Part shown: piece after piece, positions 15,845 through 27,361 of the stretch
Position numbering within the stretch: position 1 is the first letter of the stretch
Layout of the letters: each line of letters starts with the position of its first letter
Origin: Cobetia sp. L2A1
GTDB lineage: Bacteria; Pseudomonadota; Gammaproteobacteria; Pseudomonadales; Halomonadaceae
NCBI RefSeq assembly: GCF_009796845.1
Contig: NZ_CP047025.1
Span: 558,001 to 622,000, forward strand
Direction: 5' to 3'
Length of the DNA stretch: 64,000 bases
Made by a program: the position numbers and the translations under genes
Notes under the pieces: model-generated
Databases searched by the model: none
The model's input: the letters and a program-made list of their open reading frames with translations, nothing else
Told to the model about the DNA's origin: nothing

Positions 15845-16185
15845 ACAACATCACCAATTTTAGTCGCAGCGGCTTGTCTGACTGGGTGCTGCAGCGCGTC
15901 TCCGCCGTTATTCTGGCGGTCTATTCCGTGTTCATGGTCGGCTATCTGTTGCTGCACCCGAACCTCGACTACACCACCTGGAGTGGTCTGTTCGAGAACA
16001 CGGCAATGCGCGTCTTCTCTCTGATGGCATTCATCGCGATTGCCGCACACGCCTGGATCGGTCTTTGGACCGTAGCGACGGATTACATGAAGCCGACCGC
16101 ACTGCGTCTCGGTTTCCAGATCTTCGTCATCCTTGCGTTGTTTATCTTCTTGGTCTGGGGCGTTCAAGTCCTTTGGGGAGCCTGA
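15838..16185 (+). CDS. sdhD: Succinate dehydrogenase membrane anchor subunit
   Basis: A 115-residue inner-membrane protein with three hydrophobic helices, partner of SdhC in anchoring SdhAB and forming the ubiquinone site. The HAWIGLWTVATDYMKP segment carries the family's conserved Trp, Asp and Tyr. Its ATG overlaps the end of sdhC. Its stop (TGA at 16183-16185) overlaps the region holding the sdhA ribosome-binding site, so the two are probably translationally coupled. Confidence 0.93.
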   Translation: MVNNITNFSRSGLSDWVLQRVSAVILAVYSVFMVGYLLLHPNLDYTTWSGLFENTAMRVFSLMAFIAIAAHAWIGLWTVATDYMKPTALRLGFQIFVILALFIFLVWGVQVLWGA

Positions 16186-16188
16186 TAC

Positions 16189-17961
16189 ATGTCCACCATG
16201 CGTAGCCTGACATTCGACGCGATCATCATCGGCGGCGGCGGCGCTGGCCTGCGTGCCGGTCTCGAACTGTCCCAGTCCGGCAAGAAGACTGCCGTGCTGT
16301 CCAAGGTCTTCCCGACCCGCTCGCACACTGTCTCTGCTCAGGGCGGTATCACCTGTGCCATCGGCTCTGCTGATCCGGATGACGATTGGCGCTGGCACAT
16401 GTATGACACCGTCAAGGGTGGCGATTATATCGCTGACCAGGATGCCGCTGAATACATGTGTACCGAAGGCCCGAAAGCGGTCTTCGAGCTTGAGCACATG
16501 GGTCTGCCGTTCTCCCGTTTCGACAACGGTCGCATCTACCAGCGCCCGTTCGGTGGCCAGTCCAAGGACTTCGGTAAAGGCGGCCAGGCAGCACGTACCT
16601 GCGCTGCAGCTGACCGTACCGGTCACGCACTGTTGCACACCCTGTATCAGGCCAACCTGAAAAACGGCACTGTCTTCCTCGACGAGTGGTACGCCATCGA
16701 TCTGGTCAAGAATGCCAATGACGATGTCGTCGGCGTGATTGCCCTGTGTATCGAGACGGGCGAAACCGTCATCGTCAAGTCCAAGGCCACTGTGTTGGCC
16801 ACCGGTGGCGCAGGTCGTATCTATGCCTCCACCACCAATGCCCTGATCAATACCGGTGACGGTATCGGCATGGCGCTGCGTGCTGGCTTGCCGGTTCAGG
16901 ACATGGAAATGTGGCAGTTCCACCCGACCGGGATTCACGGTGCGGGCGTTCTGGTCACCGAAGGTTGCCGCGGTGAAGGTGGCTATCTGGTCAACAAGGA
17001 CGGCGAGCGCTTCATGGAGCGTTACGCGCCGAACGCCAAGGACCTTGCGGGCCGCGATGTTGTCGCACGCTCGATGGTGCTTGAGATCCTTGAAGGCCGT
17101 GGTTGTGGCGAGAATGGCGATCACGTCTTCCTGAAGCTGGATCACCTGGGTGAGGAAGTGCTGAACAAGCGCCTGCCGGGTATCTCCGAGCTGTCCAAGA
17201 CCTTCGCGCACGTCGATCCGACCAACGCGCCGATCCCTGTCGTACCGACCTGCCACTACATGATGGGTGGCATTGCCACCAACGTGCATGGTCAGGCTAT
17301 CGCGCAGGACGACAGCGGCAACGACCATATCGTCAACGGCCTCTATGCCGTCGGTGAAGTGGCCTGTGTGTCCGTTCACGGTGCCAACCGTCTGGGTGGC
17401 AACTCGCTGCTGGATCTGGTGGTCTTCGGTCGTGCTGCGGGCAAATACATCGAAAGTGCACTGAATGAAGGTATCGAGTATCTCGAGCCGACTCAGAGCG
17501 ACATCGATACGGCGCTGGTGCGTCTGAATCGCTGGAACGAATCCGATAGCGGCGAGTCCGTGCCGGAGCTCAAGCGTGAGCTGCAGCAGATCATGCAGAA
17601 CTCCTTCGGTGTCTTCCGTCAGGAAGACAAGATGGAAGAAGGCGTCAAGCAGCTGTCCGATCTGCGTGAGCGTATCGCCAAGGCGGGTCTGTCCGACAAG
17701 TCTCAGGTCTTCAATACCGCGCGTATCGAAGCACTGGAACTGGATAATCTGATGGAAGTGGCTGAAGCCACTGCGATTGCGGCCCTGGCCCGCAAGGAAA
17801 GTCGTGGTGCTCACTCCCGTTACGACTTCCCGGATCGTGATGACGTGAACTGGCTGAAGCACTCCATGTTCTTCCCGCGCGACAAGCGCGTCGGCAAGCG
17901 TGACGTGAACTTCGCACCGAAGACCGTCGAGCGTTTCGAGCCGAAGATTCGTACCTACTGA
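16189..17961 (+). CDS. sdhA: Succinate dehydrogenase flavoprotein subunit
   Basis: A 590-residue catalytic subunit oxidising succinate to fumarate. The FAD dinucleotide motif [12 protein letters not shown] starts near residue 13, and the covalent FAD attachment is His46 in [11 protein letters not shown]. The active-site segments [11 protein letters not shown] and [17 protein letters not shown] are intact. The ribosome-binding site GGGGAG (16175-16180) lies in a stretch complementary to the invariant loop of the two small RNAs near the left end of the window; see the finding on sdhA pairing. Iron-dependent repression through that pairing would fit complex II being iron-rich. Confidence 0.97.
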   Translation: MSTMRSLTFDAIIIGGGGAGLRAGLELSQSGKKTAVLSKVFPTRSHTVSAQGGITCAIGSADPDDDWRWHMYDTVKGGDYIADQDAAEYMCTEGPKAVFELEHMGLPFSRFDNGRIYQRPFGGQSKDFGKGGQAARTCAAADRTGHALLHTLYQANLKNGTVFLDEWYAIDLVKNANDDVVGVIALCIETGETVIVKSKATVLATGGAGRIYASTTNALINTGDGIGMALRAGLPVQDMEMWQFHPTGIHGAGVLVTEGCRGEGGYLVNKDGERFMERYAPNAKDLAGRDVVARSMVLEILEGRGCGENGDHVFLKLDHLGEEVLNKRLPGISELSKTFAHVDPTNAPIPVVPTCHYMMGGIATNVHGQAIAQDDSGNDHIVNGLYAVGEVACVSVHGANRLGGNSLLDLVVFGRAAGKYIESALNEGIEYLEPTQSDIDTALVRLNRWNESDSGESVPELKRELQQIMQNSFGVFRQEDKMEEGVKQLSDLRERIAKAGLSDKSQVFNTARIEALELDNLMEVAEATAIAALARKESRGAHSRYDFPDRDDVNWLKHSMFFPRDKRVGKRDVNFAPKTVERFEPKIRTY

Positions 17962-18043
17962 GTTCAGTGCCTGCTGAGTTCGTGTTCATCAGGTACGTAC
18001 CGGCTAATGCCCGTACCGATACAGTTTGCCCGGAGGGGAAACC

Positions 18044-18748
18044 ATGCTTCAGGTATCCATATACCGCTACAACCCTGAAACCGATTCTGCGCCGTATATG
18101 CAGGAGTTTCAGGTAGACACCCAAGGTCGTGACCTGATGGTGTTGAACGTGATGGAAATGCTCAAGGAACAGGACAGCTCGCTGGCCTATCGTCGCAGCT
18201 GCCGTGAAGGCGTCTGCGGTTCCGACGGCATGAACATGAACGGCAAGAATGGTCTGACTTGCGTTACCGCATTGTCTGAAGTCGTCAAGGACAACAAGCT
18301 GGTGCTACGCCCGTTGCCGGGCCTGCCGGTGGTGCGTGATCTCGTCGTCGACATGAGCCTGTTCTACAAGCAGTACGAGCGTATTCAGCCGTACCTGCTC
18401 AATGACACGCCGGCACCAGCCATTGAACGCCTGCAGTCGCCAGAAGAGCGCGACAAACTGGATGGGCTCTACGAGTGCATCCTGTGTGCATGCTGTTCGA
18501 CGGCTTGCCCGTCCTTCTGGTGGAATCCGGACAAGTTCGTCGGTCCGAGCGGTTTGCTGCAGGCATATCGCTTCCTGGCGGATTCACGTGACACGGCAAC
18601 CGAAGAGCGTTTGTCTGACCTGGACGACCCGTTCTCCGTGTTCCGCTGTCGCGGAATCATGAATTGTGTCGCGGTTTGCCCCAAGGGACTGAACCCGACA
18701 CGTGCCATTGGCAAGATTCGTGAGCTTTTGCTGGCAAACGCTACTTAA
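18044..18748 (+). CDS. sdhB: Succinate dehydrogenase iron-sulfur subunit
   Basis: A 234-residue electron-transfer subunit. The [2Fe-2S] ligands are Cys53, Cys58, Asp61 and Cys73 (Asp in place of Cys, as in E. coli). The [4Fe-4S] and [3Fe-4S] clusters are in ECILCACCSTACP and RGIMNCVAVCPKGLNP. I chose the ATG at 18044 because GGAGGGG lies just upstream; the six-codon extension from 18026 is rejected. It is separated from sdhA by 82 bp and followed by a weak terminator-like hairpin before sucA. Confidence 0.96.
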   Translation: MLQVSIYRYNPETDSAPYMQEFQVDTQGRDLMVLNVMEMLKEQDSSLAYRRSCREGVCGSDGMNMNGKNGLTCVTALSEVVKDNKLVLRPLPGLPVVRDLVVDMSLFYKQYERIQPYLLNDTPAPAIERLQSPEERDKLDGLYECILCACCSTACPSFWWNPDKFVGPSGLLQAYRFLADSRDTATEERLSDLDDPFSVFRCRGIMNCVAVCPKGLNPTRAIGKIRELLLANAT

Positions 18749-18827
18749 AAGCTGAGCGTTAGCTTGTTATGATTGCACGTCAGCTGCGGCAGGGTGTCAC
18801 ACCTTGTTGCGGCGCACAGCTTGCTGG

Positions 18828-18853
18828 AGCCGGTGCCTTGTGCACCGGCTTTT
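18828..18853 (+). terminator. Weak terminator or attenuator between sdhB and sucA
   Basis: Nine-bp stem AGCCGGTGC/GCACCGGCT with loop CTTGT, followed by only four Ts (counting the last stem base). It could reduce but not abolish read-through into sucA. Confidence 0.6.
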
Positions 18854-18976
18854 GACGATAAAAGAAGACTCAGATGGTGAAGGCCACGATGGCTTCGTCA
18901 TACAGGGCATAATCGAGTGACGCCGACAGCGTATGTCAGGCGCCTACCCCACCCCATCAGTCAGGGTGACCGAGAG

Positions 18977-21811
18977 ATGCAAGAAGGCACAATGGAGTTG
19001 ATGTGGCGCACTTCCCATATGAGCGGGGGGAACGTCCACTACGTAGAAGATCTCTACGAGCGTTATCTTGTCGATCCCAATGCGGTGACCGACGAGTGGC
19101 GCAACTACTTTGACACTCTGCCGCGTCATGACGGCAGCCCCTCCCAGGATGTTCCGCTAGCGCCTATCCGTGAGCAATTTTACGAGATAGGTCGCACCAG
19201 TCGCCGCCCGGCGACTGTCTCGGCGGGCGAAAGCAATGAGAACAAGAAACAGGTTCGTGTTCTCCAGCTGATCAATGCCTATCGTTTCCGTGGCCATCAG
19301 AAGGCGGATATCGATCCCCTTGGTCTGCGCAAGCCGGCACCGATCCCCGATCTCGAGCTTTCCTTCCATCAGCTGTCCGCAGCTGACATGGATGTAGAGT
19401 TCCAGACCGGTTCGCTGTTCCTGGGCAAGGAAGTCGCACCGCTCAAGGAAATTCACGCCGCGCTGGAGCAGACATATTGCCGCAGCATCGGCGCCGAATT
19501 CATGCACATCGTCAACACGGAAGAGAAGCGCTGGCTGCAACAGCGTTTCGAATCCGTGCGCTCCAAGCCGAACTTCTCACGCGATGTCCGCCACCATGTC
19601 CTTGAGCGTCTGACAGCAGCTGAAGGCCTCGAGACCTATTTGGCGAGCAAGTATCCGGGTACCAAGCGCTTTGGTCTGGAAGGTGGTGAGTCCTTCATTC
19701 CGATGATGGATGAGCTGATCCAGCGCAGTGGCAAGTACGGTACCAAGGAAGTCGTGATTGGCATGGCCCACCGCGGTCGCCTCAATCTCTTGATCAACCT
19801 GCTGGGCAAGAGCCCGTCCGAGCTGATCGAGGAATTCGACGGCAAGAAGCAGATTGCCAAGGGCTCCGGCGACGTCAAGTATCACCAGGGCTTCAGCTCG
19901 AATGTCATGACACCGGGCGGCGAAGTCCACCTGGCGCTGGCATTCAACCCGTCTCACCTGGAGATCGTCTCTCCGGTGGTCGAAGGTTCCGTGCGGGCGC
20001 GTCAGGATCGTCGTGAAGACACCGAAGGCGATACCGTACTGCCAATCTCCATCCATGGTGACGCAGCGTTTGCGGGCCAGGGCGTGGTGATGGAAACCTT
20101 CCAGATGTCTCAGACACGCGCCTACAAGACAGGCGGAACGCTACATCTCGTCATCAACAACCAGGTGGGCTTCACCACCTCGCGTGAAGATGATGCGCGC
20201 TCCAGCGAATACTGCACTGACATCGCCAAGATGGTTCAAGCGCCGATCATTCACGTCAATGGTGATGATCCGGATGCGGTGCTGCATGCAGCCCAGGTTG
20301 CCATCGACTACCGTCAGCAGTTCAAGCGCGACGTGGTGCTCGATCTCGTGTGTTACCGCAAGCGTGGCCACAACGAAGCTGATGAACCGTCCGGTACGCA
20401 GCCGTTGATGTACGCCAAGATCAAGACCCAGAAGACTGCTCGCGAGCTGTATGCTGCACGGCTAGTAGAAGAAGGCGTGTTGACGGCGGAAGAGACTCAG
20501 CATCTGGTTGATCAGTATCGTGCTGATCTTGATGCAGGCAATCACGTTGCCAATGCGCTGGTGAAGCAGCCGAACACAGGGCTGTTTGTTGACTGGGCAC
20601 CGTATCTTGGCCACGAATGGACCGGCGATGCTGATACCTCGATGGACATGAAGCACCTGCAGGCGCTTGCACAGAAGATGTGTGAAGTGCCAGATGGTAT
20701 TTCGGTTCAGCGTCAGGTCAACAAGATCTACGAAGACCGCCGCAAGATGGCTGCCGGTGGAATGCCGATCAACTGGGGCTTTGCTGAAACACTGTCCTAC
20801 GCGACGCTGGTCGATGGCGATAATCCGGTACGGATTACGGGTCAGGATGTGGGGCGCGGTACCTTCTCACACCGTCATGCCGTCATCCACAACCAGAAAG
20901 ATGGCAACATCTGGGTTCCGCTGCAGCACATCAAGGATGGTCAGGCCACATTCACCATCCATGACTCCTACCTCTCCGAGGAAGCGGTGCTGGCCTTCGA
21001 ATATGGCTACTCCACCACCATGCCGACGGCACTGGTGATCTGGGAAGCCCAGTTCGGTGACTTCGCCAACGGCGCACAGGTGGTGATGGACCAATTCATC
21101 TCCTCCGGTGAGAGCAAGTGGGGCCGTCTGTGCGGTCTGACGATGCTGCTGCCGCATGGATATGAAGGTCAGGGTCCGGAGCACAGCTCCGCACGTCTCG
21201 AGCGCTACCTCCAGTTGTGCGCTGAGCACAACATGCAGGTCTGCATGCCGACCACGCCGGCGCAGATCTATCATCTGCTACGTCGTCAGGTGATTCGCCC
21301 GCTGCGCAAGCCGCTGGTCGTGCTGACACCCAAGTCGCTACTGCGTCATAAAGAAGCGACCTCTACCCTTGACGAGCTGGCCGGTGGCCGCTTCGAAATG
21401 GTACTGGCCGACAAGGGCAATCTTGAAGCTTCCAAGGTCAAGCGCGTCGTACTGTGTGCAGGCAAGGTCTATTACGACCTGGCTGGCTACCGTGCAGAGC
21501 AGGGCCGTGAAGATGTCGCTGTCATCCGCGTTGAGCAGCTGTATCCCTTCCCGAAGGAAGAGCTACAGGCCGCCATCGCCGACTATGAAAATCTCGAGCA
21601 GGTGATGTGGTGTCAGGAAGAACCGCTTAACCAGGGTGCTTGGTATCAGAGTCAGCACCACATGCGTCAGGTCGCTGACCAGCATCGTCAGGGGCTCGGC
21701 ATGAGCCTGGCCTTTGCCGGACGCCCGGCCTCTGCGGCACCTGCCGCGGGCTACATGTCCGTTCATAACGAGCAGCAGCGCCAGCTGGTCGACGACGCCT
21801 TTAACAAGTAA
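18977..21811 (+). CDS. sucA: 2-oxoglutarate dehydrogenase E1 component
   Basis: A 944-residue thiamine-diphosphate enzyme that decarboxylates 2-oxoglutarate and transfers the succinyl group to SucB. The N-terminal segment MQEGTMELMWRTSHMSG lines up position by position with the E. coli start region, which fixes the ATG at 18977 rather than the longer in-frame start at 18917. The substrate motif IGMAHRGRLNLL, the TPP-binding region around NNQVGFTTS and the C-terminal transketolase-like fold are intact. It is followed by sucB after 50 bp. Confidence 0.96.
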   Translation: MQEGTMELMWRTSHMSGGNVHYVEDLYERYLVDPNAVTDEWRNYFDTLPRHDGSPSQDVPLAPIREQFYEIGRTSRRPATVSAGESNENKKQVRVLQLINAYRFRGHQKADIDPLGLRKPAPIPDLELSFHQLSAADMDVEFQTGSLFLGKEVAPLKEIHAALEQTYCRSIGAEFMHIVNTEEKRWLQQRFESVRSKPNFSRDVRHHVLERLTAAEGLETYLASKYPGTKRFGLEGGESFIPMMDELIQRSGKYGTKEVVIGMAHRGRLNLLINLLGKSPSELIEEFDGKKQIAKGSGDVKYHQGFSSNVMTPGGEVHLALAFNPSHLEIVSPVVEGSVRARQDRREDTEGDTVLPISIHGDAAFAGQGVVMETFQMSQTRAYKTGGTLHLVINNQVGFTTSREDDARSSEYCTDIAKMVQAPIIHVNGDDPDAVLHAAQVAIDYRQQFKRDVVLDLVCYRKRGHNEADEPSGTQPLMYAKIKTQKTARELYAARLVEEGVLTAEETQHLVDQYRADLDAGNHVANALVKQPNTGLFVDWAPYLGHEWTGDADTSMDMKHLQALAQKMCEVPDGISVQRQVNKIYEDRRKMAAGGMPINWGFAETLSYATLVDGDNPVRITGQDVGRGTFSHRHAVIHNQKDGNIWVPLQHIKDGQATFTIHDSYLSEEAVLAFEYGYSTTMPTALVIWEAQFGDFANGAQVVMDQFISSGESKWGRLCGLTMLLPHGYEGQGPEHSSARLERYLQLCAEHNMQVCMPTTPAQIYHLLRRQVIRPLRKPLVVLTPKSLLRHKEATSTLDELAGGRFEMVLADKGNLEASKVKRVVLCAGKVYYDLAGYRAEQGREDVAVIRVEQLYPFPKEELQAAIADYENLEQVMWCQEEPLNQGAWYQSQHHMRQVADQHRQGLGMSLAFAGRPASAAPAAGYMSVHNEQQRQLVDDAFNK

Positions 21812-21861
21812 GGCATTCGACCCGCAAGGGCACCGAGAGAGAATTGAGTTAAGGAACTCCA

Positions 21862-23445
21862 ATGGCTATCGATATCAAAGCGCCGTCTTTTCCGGAATCT
21901 GTCGCCGAAGGCACTGTGGCGACCTGGCACAAGCAGCCCGGCGACAGCGTCGAGCGTGACGAGCTGATCGTCGAGATCGAAACTGACAAGGTCGTGCTGG
22001 AAGTCGTGGCACCGCAGGCCGGTACCTTGGGCGAGATCAAGGTTCAGGAAGGCGATACCTGCGAATCTGAACAGGTGCTGGGCTCCATCGGTGATGCCGC
22101 TGCATCTTCCGAGAGCAAGAAAGACAGCAAGGAAGCGCCGGCCGCTGACAGCAAGTCCGAGAGCAAGCCTGCCGCTGACAGCAAGGCCGAAAGCAAGCCG
22201 GCCGCTGGTGGTAAAGGCGAGACGCTTGAAGTCAAAGCGCCGAGCTTCCCGGAATCTGTTGCTGAAGGCACCGTGGCGACCTGGCACAAGAAGGTCGGTG
22301 AAGCCTGTGAGCGCGACGAGCTGATCGTCGAGATCGAGACCGACAAGGTTGTGCTGGAAGTCGTGGCTCCGGCTGCTGGCTCCCTGAGCGAGATCAAGGT
22401 TCAGGAAGGCGATACCTGCGAGAGCGAGGCCGTGCTGGCACTGTTCAGCGCTGGTGCTTCCGGTGCGGCTGCTCCGCAAGCTGACAGCAGTGACAGTGAA
22501 TCCGCGTCTGATGAAGGCAAGGACGAGAAGGTCGGAGACAAGATCCTCGCACCGGCCGCCCGCAAGATGGTCGCCGAGCACGATCTGGATGTCAGCAAGC
22601 TGATCGGGACAGGCAAGGGTGGTCGTGTCTCGAAAGAAGACGTGGCCAAGGCCGTCAAGGAAGGGACTGCCGCCAAGTCTGCCTCCAAGCCTGCCGCTGC
22701 CAAGCCGGCCGCCGCTCCGAAGGCCGCTCCGGCCTTCGAAGGCGAGCGTCCCGAGAAGCGCGTTCCGATGAGCCGTATGCGTCAGACCATCGCCAAGCGT
22801 CTGGTCACGGCTCAGCAGACTGCTGCCATGCTCACCACGTACAACGAAGTGGACATGACGGCTGTCATGGAGATGCGCAAGCAGTACAAGGACACCTTCC
22901 AGAAGGTGCACGATACCAAGCTCGGCTTCATGGGCTTCTTCGTCAAGGCCTGTACTGAAGCGCTCAAGCGCTTCCCGGATGTCAATGCGTCCATCGACGG
23001 TACCGATATCGTCTATCACGGTTACCAGGACATCGGCATCGCCGTCTCCTCTGACCGTGGTCTGGTCGTACCGGTGCTGCGTGATACCGACAGCATGAAG
23101 CTTGCCGATGTCGAAAAGACCATCGTCGGCTATGGTCAGCGTGCGCGTGCTGGCAAGCTGGGCATCGATGAGATGCAGGGTGGTACCTTCACCATCACGA
23201 ATGGCGGTACCTTCGGCTCGCTGATGTCCACGCCGATCCTGAATCCGCCGCAGACCGCTATCCTGGGCATGCACAAGATCCAGGAGCGTCCGATGGCCGT
23301 GAACGGTCAGGTCGTCATCCGTCCGATGATGTATCTGGCGCTGTCCTACGACCACCGCATGATCGACGGCAAGGATGCAGTCCAGTTCCTCGTCGCCATC
23401 AAGGACCTGCTGGAAGACCCGGCACGTTTCCTGCTCGACGTCTGA
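21862..23445 (+). CDS. sucB: Dihydrolipoyllysine succinyltransferase E2 with two lipoyl domains
   Basis: A 527-residue E2 core of the 2-oxoglutarate dehydrogenase complex. Domains in order: lipoyl domain 1 (2-76, lipoyl-lysine Lys43 in ETDKVVLEV); a Ser/Lys/Ala/Glu linker; lipoyl domain 2 (121-195, Lys162); a second linker; a peripheral-subunit-binding domain (about 230-265, [16 protein letters not shown]); an Ala/Lys/Pro linker; and the catalytic domain from about 297 ending in [16 protein letters not shown]. Typical SucB proteins, such as that of E. coli (about 405 residues), have one lipoyl domain. Here the two are identical at 59 of 68 aligned residues, suggesting a recent duplication or gene conversion. 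AAGGAACTCC precedes the ATG. Confidence 0.96.
   Translation: MAIDIKAPSFPESVAEGTVATWHKQPGDSVERDELIVEIETDKVVLEVVAPQAGTLGEIKVQEGDTCESEQVLGSIGDAAASSESKKDSKEAPAADSKSESKPAADSKAESKPAAGGKGETLEVKAPSFPESVAEGTVATWHKKVGEACERDELIVEIETDKVVLEVVAPAAGSLSEIKVQEGDTCESEAVLALFSAGASGAAAPQADSSDSESASDEGKDEKVGDKILAPAARKMVAEHDLDVSKLIGTGKGGRVSKEDVAKAVKEGTAAKSASKPAAAKPAAAPKAAPAFEGERPEKRVPMSRMRQTIAKRLVTAQQTAAMLTTYNEVDMTAVMEMRKQYKDTFQKVHDTKLGFMGFFVKACTEALKRFPDVNASIDGTDIVYHGYQDIGIAVSSDRGLVVPVLRDTDSMKLADVEKTIVGYGQRARAGKLGIDEMQGGTFTITNGGTFGSLMSTPILNPPQTAILGMHKIQERPMAVNGQVVIRPMMYLALSYDHRMIDGKDAVQFLVAIKDLLEDPARFLLDV
21877..22437 (+). repeat. Internal duplication of the lipoyl domain in sucB
   Basis: Copy 1 (21877-22080) and copy 2 (22234-22437) encode 68-residue segments, both beginning [19 protein letters not shown] and both ending in VL, with nine substitutions. 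The linker between them is itself repetitive ([20 protein letters not shown]). Confidence 0.9.
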
Positions 23446-23486
23446 GACTGCAACGCCTTGCGCCCTCGATGATCTCGAGGGTGTGA

Positions 23487-24998
<1,512 letters not shown>

Positions 24999-25022
24999 GC
25001 GTCCTTCCGAACAAGAGGCGCC

Positions 25023-25076
25023 TCGCCCCGGCCAGGCCGGGGCGAACGGTGATAGCCACATCTGTGGCTGTCGTTC
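25023..25076 (+). other. Two consecutive strong hairpins between lpd and sucC
   Basis: CGCCCCGGCC/GGCCGGGGCG with a single central base, then GATAGCCACA/TGTGGCTGTC, neither followed by a T-run. They sit just ahead of sucC and look like RNA stability or processing elements rather than terminators. Confidence 0.55.
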
Positions 25077-25105
25077 GAGTCTAATGCAACCAATGGCATG
25101 ACACG

Positions 25106-26272
25106 ATGAACCTTCATGAATATCAGGCAAAACAACTTTTTGCCGACTATGGCCTGCCGGTGTCCAAGGGCTTTGCCGTTGACACCCCGGAAGACGCTGC
25201 TGAAGCGTGCAAGAAGATTGGCGGCGACAAGTGGGTCGTCAAGGCACAGGTCCACGCGGGCGGCCGCGGCAAGGCTGGCGGCGTCAAGCTGATCGAAAGC
25301 CCTCAGGCTGCAGCTGACTTCGCTACCCAGTGGCTCGGCAAGAACCTGGTGACTTACCAGACTGATGCAAATGGTCAGCCGGTCACCAAGATTCTCGTCG
25401 AGAACTGCACCGATATCGCCGAAGAGCTGTATCTTGGCGCCGTCGTTGACCGTACCACTCGTCGCATCGTCTTCATGGCTTCCACCGAAGGCGGCGTGGA
25501 AATCGAGCAGGTTGCCGAAGAGACGCCGGAAAAGATCCTGAAAGCCGAGATCGATCCGCTGGTCGGCGCTCAGCCGTACCAGGCACGTGAACTGGCCTTT
25601 AAGCTGGGTCTGAACGCTGTTCAGATCAAGCAGTTCACCAAGATTTTCCTGGGTCTGGCGAAGATGTTCGCTGACAAGGATTTCGCGCTGTTGGAAATCA
25701 ACCCGCTGGTCATCACCTCCGAAGGCAATCTCCACTGCCTCGACGGCAAGATCAACATTGATGCCAATGCTGTCTACCGTCACCCGGACCTGCAGGCGAT
25801 GCACGATCCGTCTCAGGAAGACGAGCGTGAAGCCCATGCTGCCAAGTTCGAACTGAACTACGTTGCCCTCGACGGCAACATCGGCTGCATGGTCAACGGC
25901 GCAGGCCTGGCGATGGGCACCATGGACATCGTCAACCTGAACGGCGGCAAGCCGGCCAACTTCCTCGACGTGGGTGGCGGTGCTACCAAAGAACGCGTTG
26001 CTGAAGCATTCAAGATCATCCTCTCCGACCATAACGTCAAGGCTGTTCTCGTGAACATCTTCGGCGGTATCGTGCGTTGTGACATGATCGCCGAAGGCAT
26101 CATCGGTGCCGTCGAGCAGGTCGGTGTCAACGTGCCGGTCGTGGTGCGTCTGGAAGGTAACAACGCTGAACTCGGCGCCAAGAAGCTGGCCGAAAGCGGT
26201 CTGAACATCATCGCTGCTACCAGCCTGACTGACGCGGCGCAGCAGGTTGTCAAAGCTGCGGAGGGCAAGTAA
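25106..26272 (+). CDS. sucC: Succinyl-CoA synthetase beta subunit
   Basis: A 388-residue ATP-grasp subunit (E. coli: 388) that with SucD converts succinyl-CoA to succinate with formation of a nucleoside triphosphate. The opening [19 protein letters not shown], the grasp-fold [18 protein letters not shown] and the C-terminal [16 protein letters not shown] are all present. The stop overlaps the sucD ATG (TAATG), indicating translational coupling. The upstream ribosome-binding site is weak. Confidence 0.97.
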   Translation: MNLHEYQAKQLFADYGLPVSKGFAVDTPEDAAEACKKIGGDKWVVKAQVHAGGRGKAGGVKLIESPQAAADFATQWLGKNLVTYQTDANGQPVTKILVENCTDIAEELYLGAVVDRTTRRIVFMASTEGGVEIEQVAEETPEKILKAEIDPLVGAQPYQARELAFKLGLNAVQIKQFTKIFLGLAKMFADKDFALLEINPLVITSEGNLHCLDGKINIDANAVYRHPDLQAMHDPSQEDEREAHAAKFELNYVALDGNIGCMVNGAGLAMGTMDIVNLNGGKPANFLDVGGGATKERVAEAFKIILSDHNVKAVLVNIFGGIVRCDMIAEGIIGAVEQVGVNVPVVVRLEGNNAELGAKKLAESGLNIIAATSLTDAAQQVVKAAEGK

Positions 26273-27144
26273 TGAGCATTTTGATCGACAAGAACACCAA
26301 GGTGATCTGCCAGGGTTTCACTGGCGGCCAGGGGACTTTCCACTCTGAGCAAGCCATCGCCTATGGTACGAAGATGGTTGGCGGTGTGACGCCGGGCAAG
26401 GGTGGCCAGACTCACCTTGGTCTGCCGGTGTTCAATACTGTGGCAGAAGCCGTGGCCGAGACTGGCGCTGAAGCGTCTGTCATCTACGTCCCGGCAGCCT
26501 TCTGCAAGGACTCTGTCCTTGAAGCGGCCAATGCAGGTATCAAACTGATCGTCTGCATCACTGAAGGCGTGCCGACCCTCGACATGCTGGAAGTCAAGGT
26601 CAAGTGCGATGAGCTGGGCGTGCGTCTGATCGGTCCGAACTGCCCAGGTGTCATCACTCCGGGTGAGTGCAAGATCGGCATCATGCCGGGTCACATCCAC
26701 CTGCCGGGCAAGGTCGGTATCGTGTCGCGTTCAGGCACCCTGACCTATGAAGCCGTCAAGCAGACAACTGATCATGGTTTCGGTCAGTCCAGCTGTGTCG
26801 GTATTGGTGGCGACCCGATCCCGGGTTCCAACTTCATCGACATCCTCGAGATGTTCGAGAAGGACCCGAAGACTGAAGCCATCGTCATGATCGGCGAGAT
26901 CGGCGGTTCTGCTGAAGAAGAAGCAGCTGCCTACATCAAGGCGAATGTCACCAAGCCGGTCGTGTCCTACATCGCTGGTGTGACTGCGCCTCCGGGCAAG
27001 CGCATGGGCCATGCTGGCGCCATCATCTCTGGCGGCAAGGGTACTGCTGACGAGAAGTTCGCAGCCCTCGAAGCTGCTGGCGTCAAGACTGTGCGTTCAC
27101 TCGCGCAGATCGGCGATGCCATCAAGGAAGTCACTGGCTGGTAA
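26272..27144 (+). CDS. sucD: Succinyl-CoA synthetase alpha subunit
   Basis: A 290-residue subunit with an N-terminal CoA-binding Rossmann domain ([16 protein letters not shown]) and the phosphorylated histidine His247 in [11 protein letters not shown]. The SRSGTLTYE substrate segment is intact. It is the last gene of the TCA block and is followed by a strong terminator at 27196-27228. Confidence 0.97.
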   Translation: MSILIDKNTKVICQGFTGGQGTFHSEQAIAYGTKMVGGVTPGKGGQTHLGLPVFNTVAEAVAETGAEASVIYVPAAFCKDSVLEAANAGIKLIVCITEGVPTLDMLEVKVKCDELGVRLIGPNCPGVITPGECKIGIMPGHIHLPGKVGIVSRSGTLTYEAVKQTTDHGFGQSSCVGIGGDPIPGSNFIDILEMFEKDPKTEAIVMIGEIGGSAEEEAAAYIKANVTKPVVSYIAGVTAPPGKRMGHAGAIISGGKGTADEKFAALEAAGVKTVRSLAQIGDAIKEVTGW

Positions 27145-27195
27145 GCCGTGATTTCCTGACAGCCGTATGCCCCTGAGGTGTATGGCATGTCACCG

Positions 27196-27228
27196 AAAGG
27201 GCAGGCCCATTGGGTCTGCCCTTTTTTT
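27196..27228 (+). terminator. Terminator of the sdh-suc block
   Basis: Stem AAAGGGCAGGCCC/GGGTCTGCCCTTT with loop ATT and seven Ts. Confidence 0.9.
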
Positions 27229-27299
27229 GGCTCTGGATTCAGTTCTGGTGACGTGGCATGGAGATAGGTGCGCTTGGCTCAGGCACTTGCTAATCTGGT

Positions 27300-27330
27300 G
27301 ACGTATTGGCACCTGAAGAAGCGATACGTC
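27300..27330. promoter_or_regulatory. Inverted repeat upstream of the DUF302 gene
   Basis: GACGTAT (27300-27306) and ATACGTC (27324-27330) with a 17-bp spacer, 31 bp before the start codon. It is a possible operator or 5' leader hairpin; the regulator is unknown. Confidence 0.35.
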
Positions 27331-27361
27331 TCGTTCCACGAATCACTGAAAAGGATGTTCC

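Noticed and set aside
15541..17862. 773-codon open frame on the minus strand opposite sdhC-sdhA
   Set aside because: It is a shadow of the strongly biased codons of sdhC, sdhD and sdhA; its translation resembles no protein family and it lies wholly antisense to clear genes.
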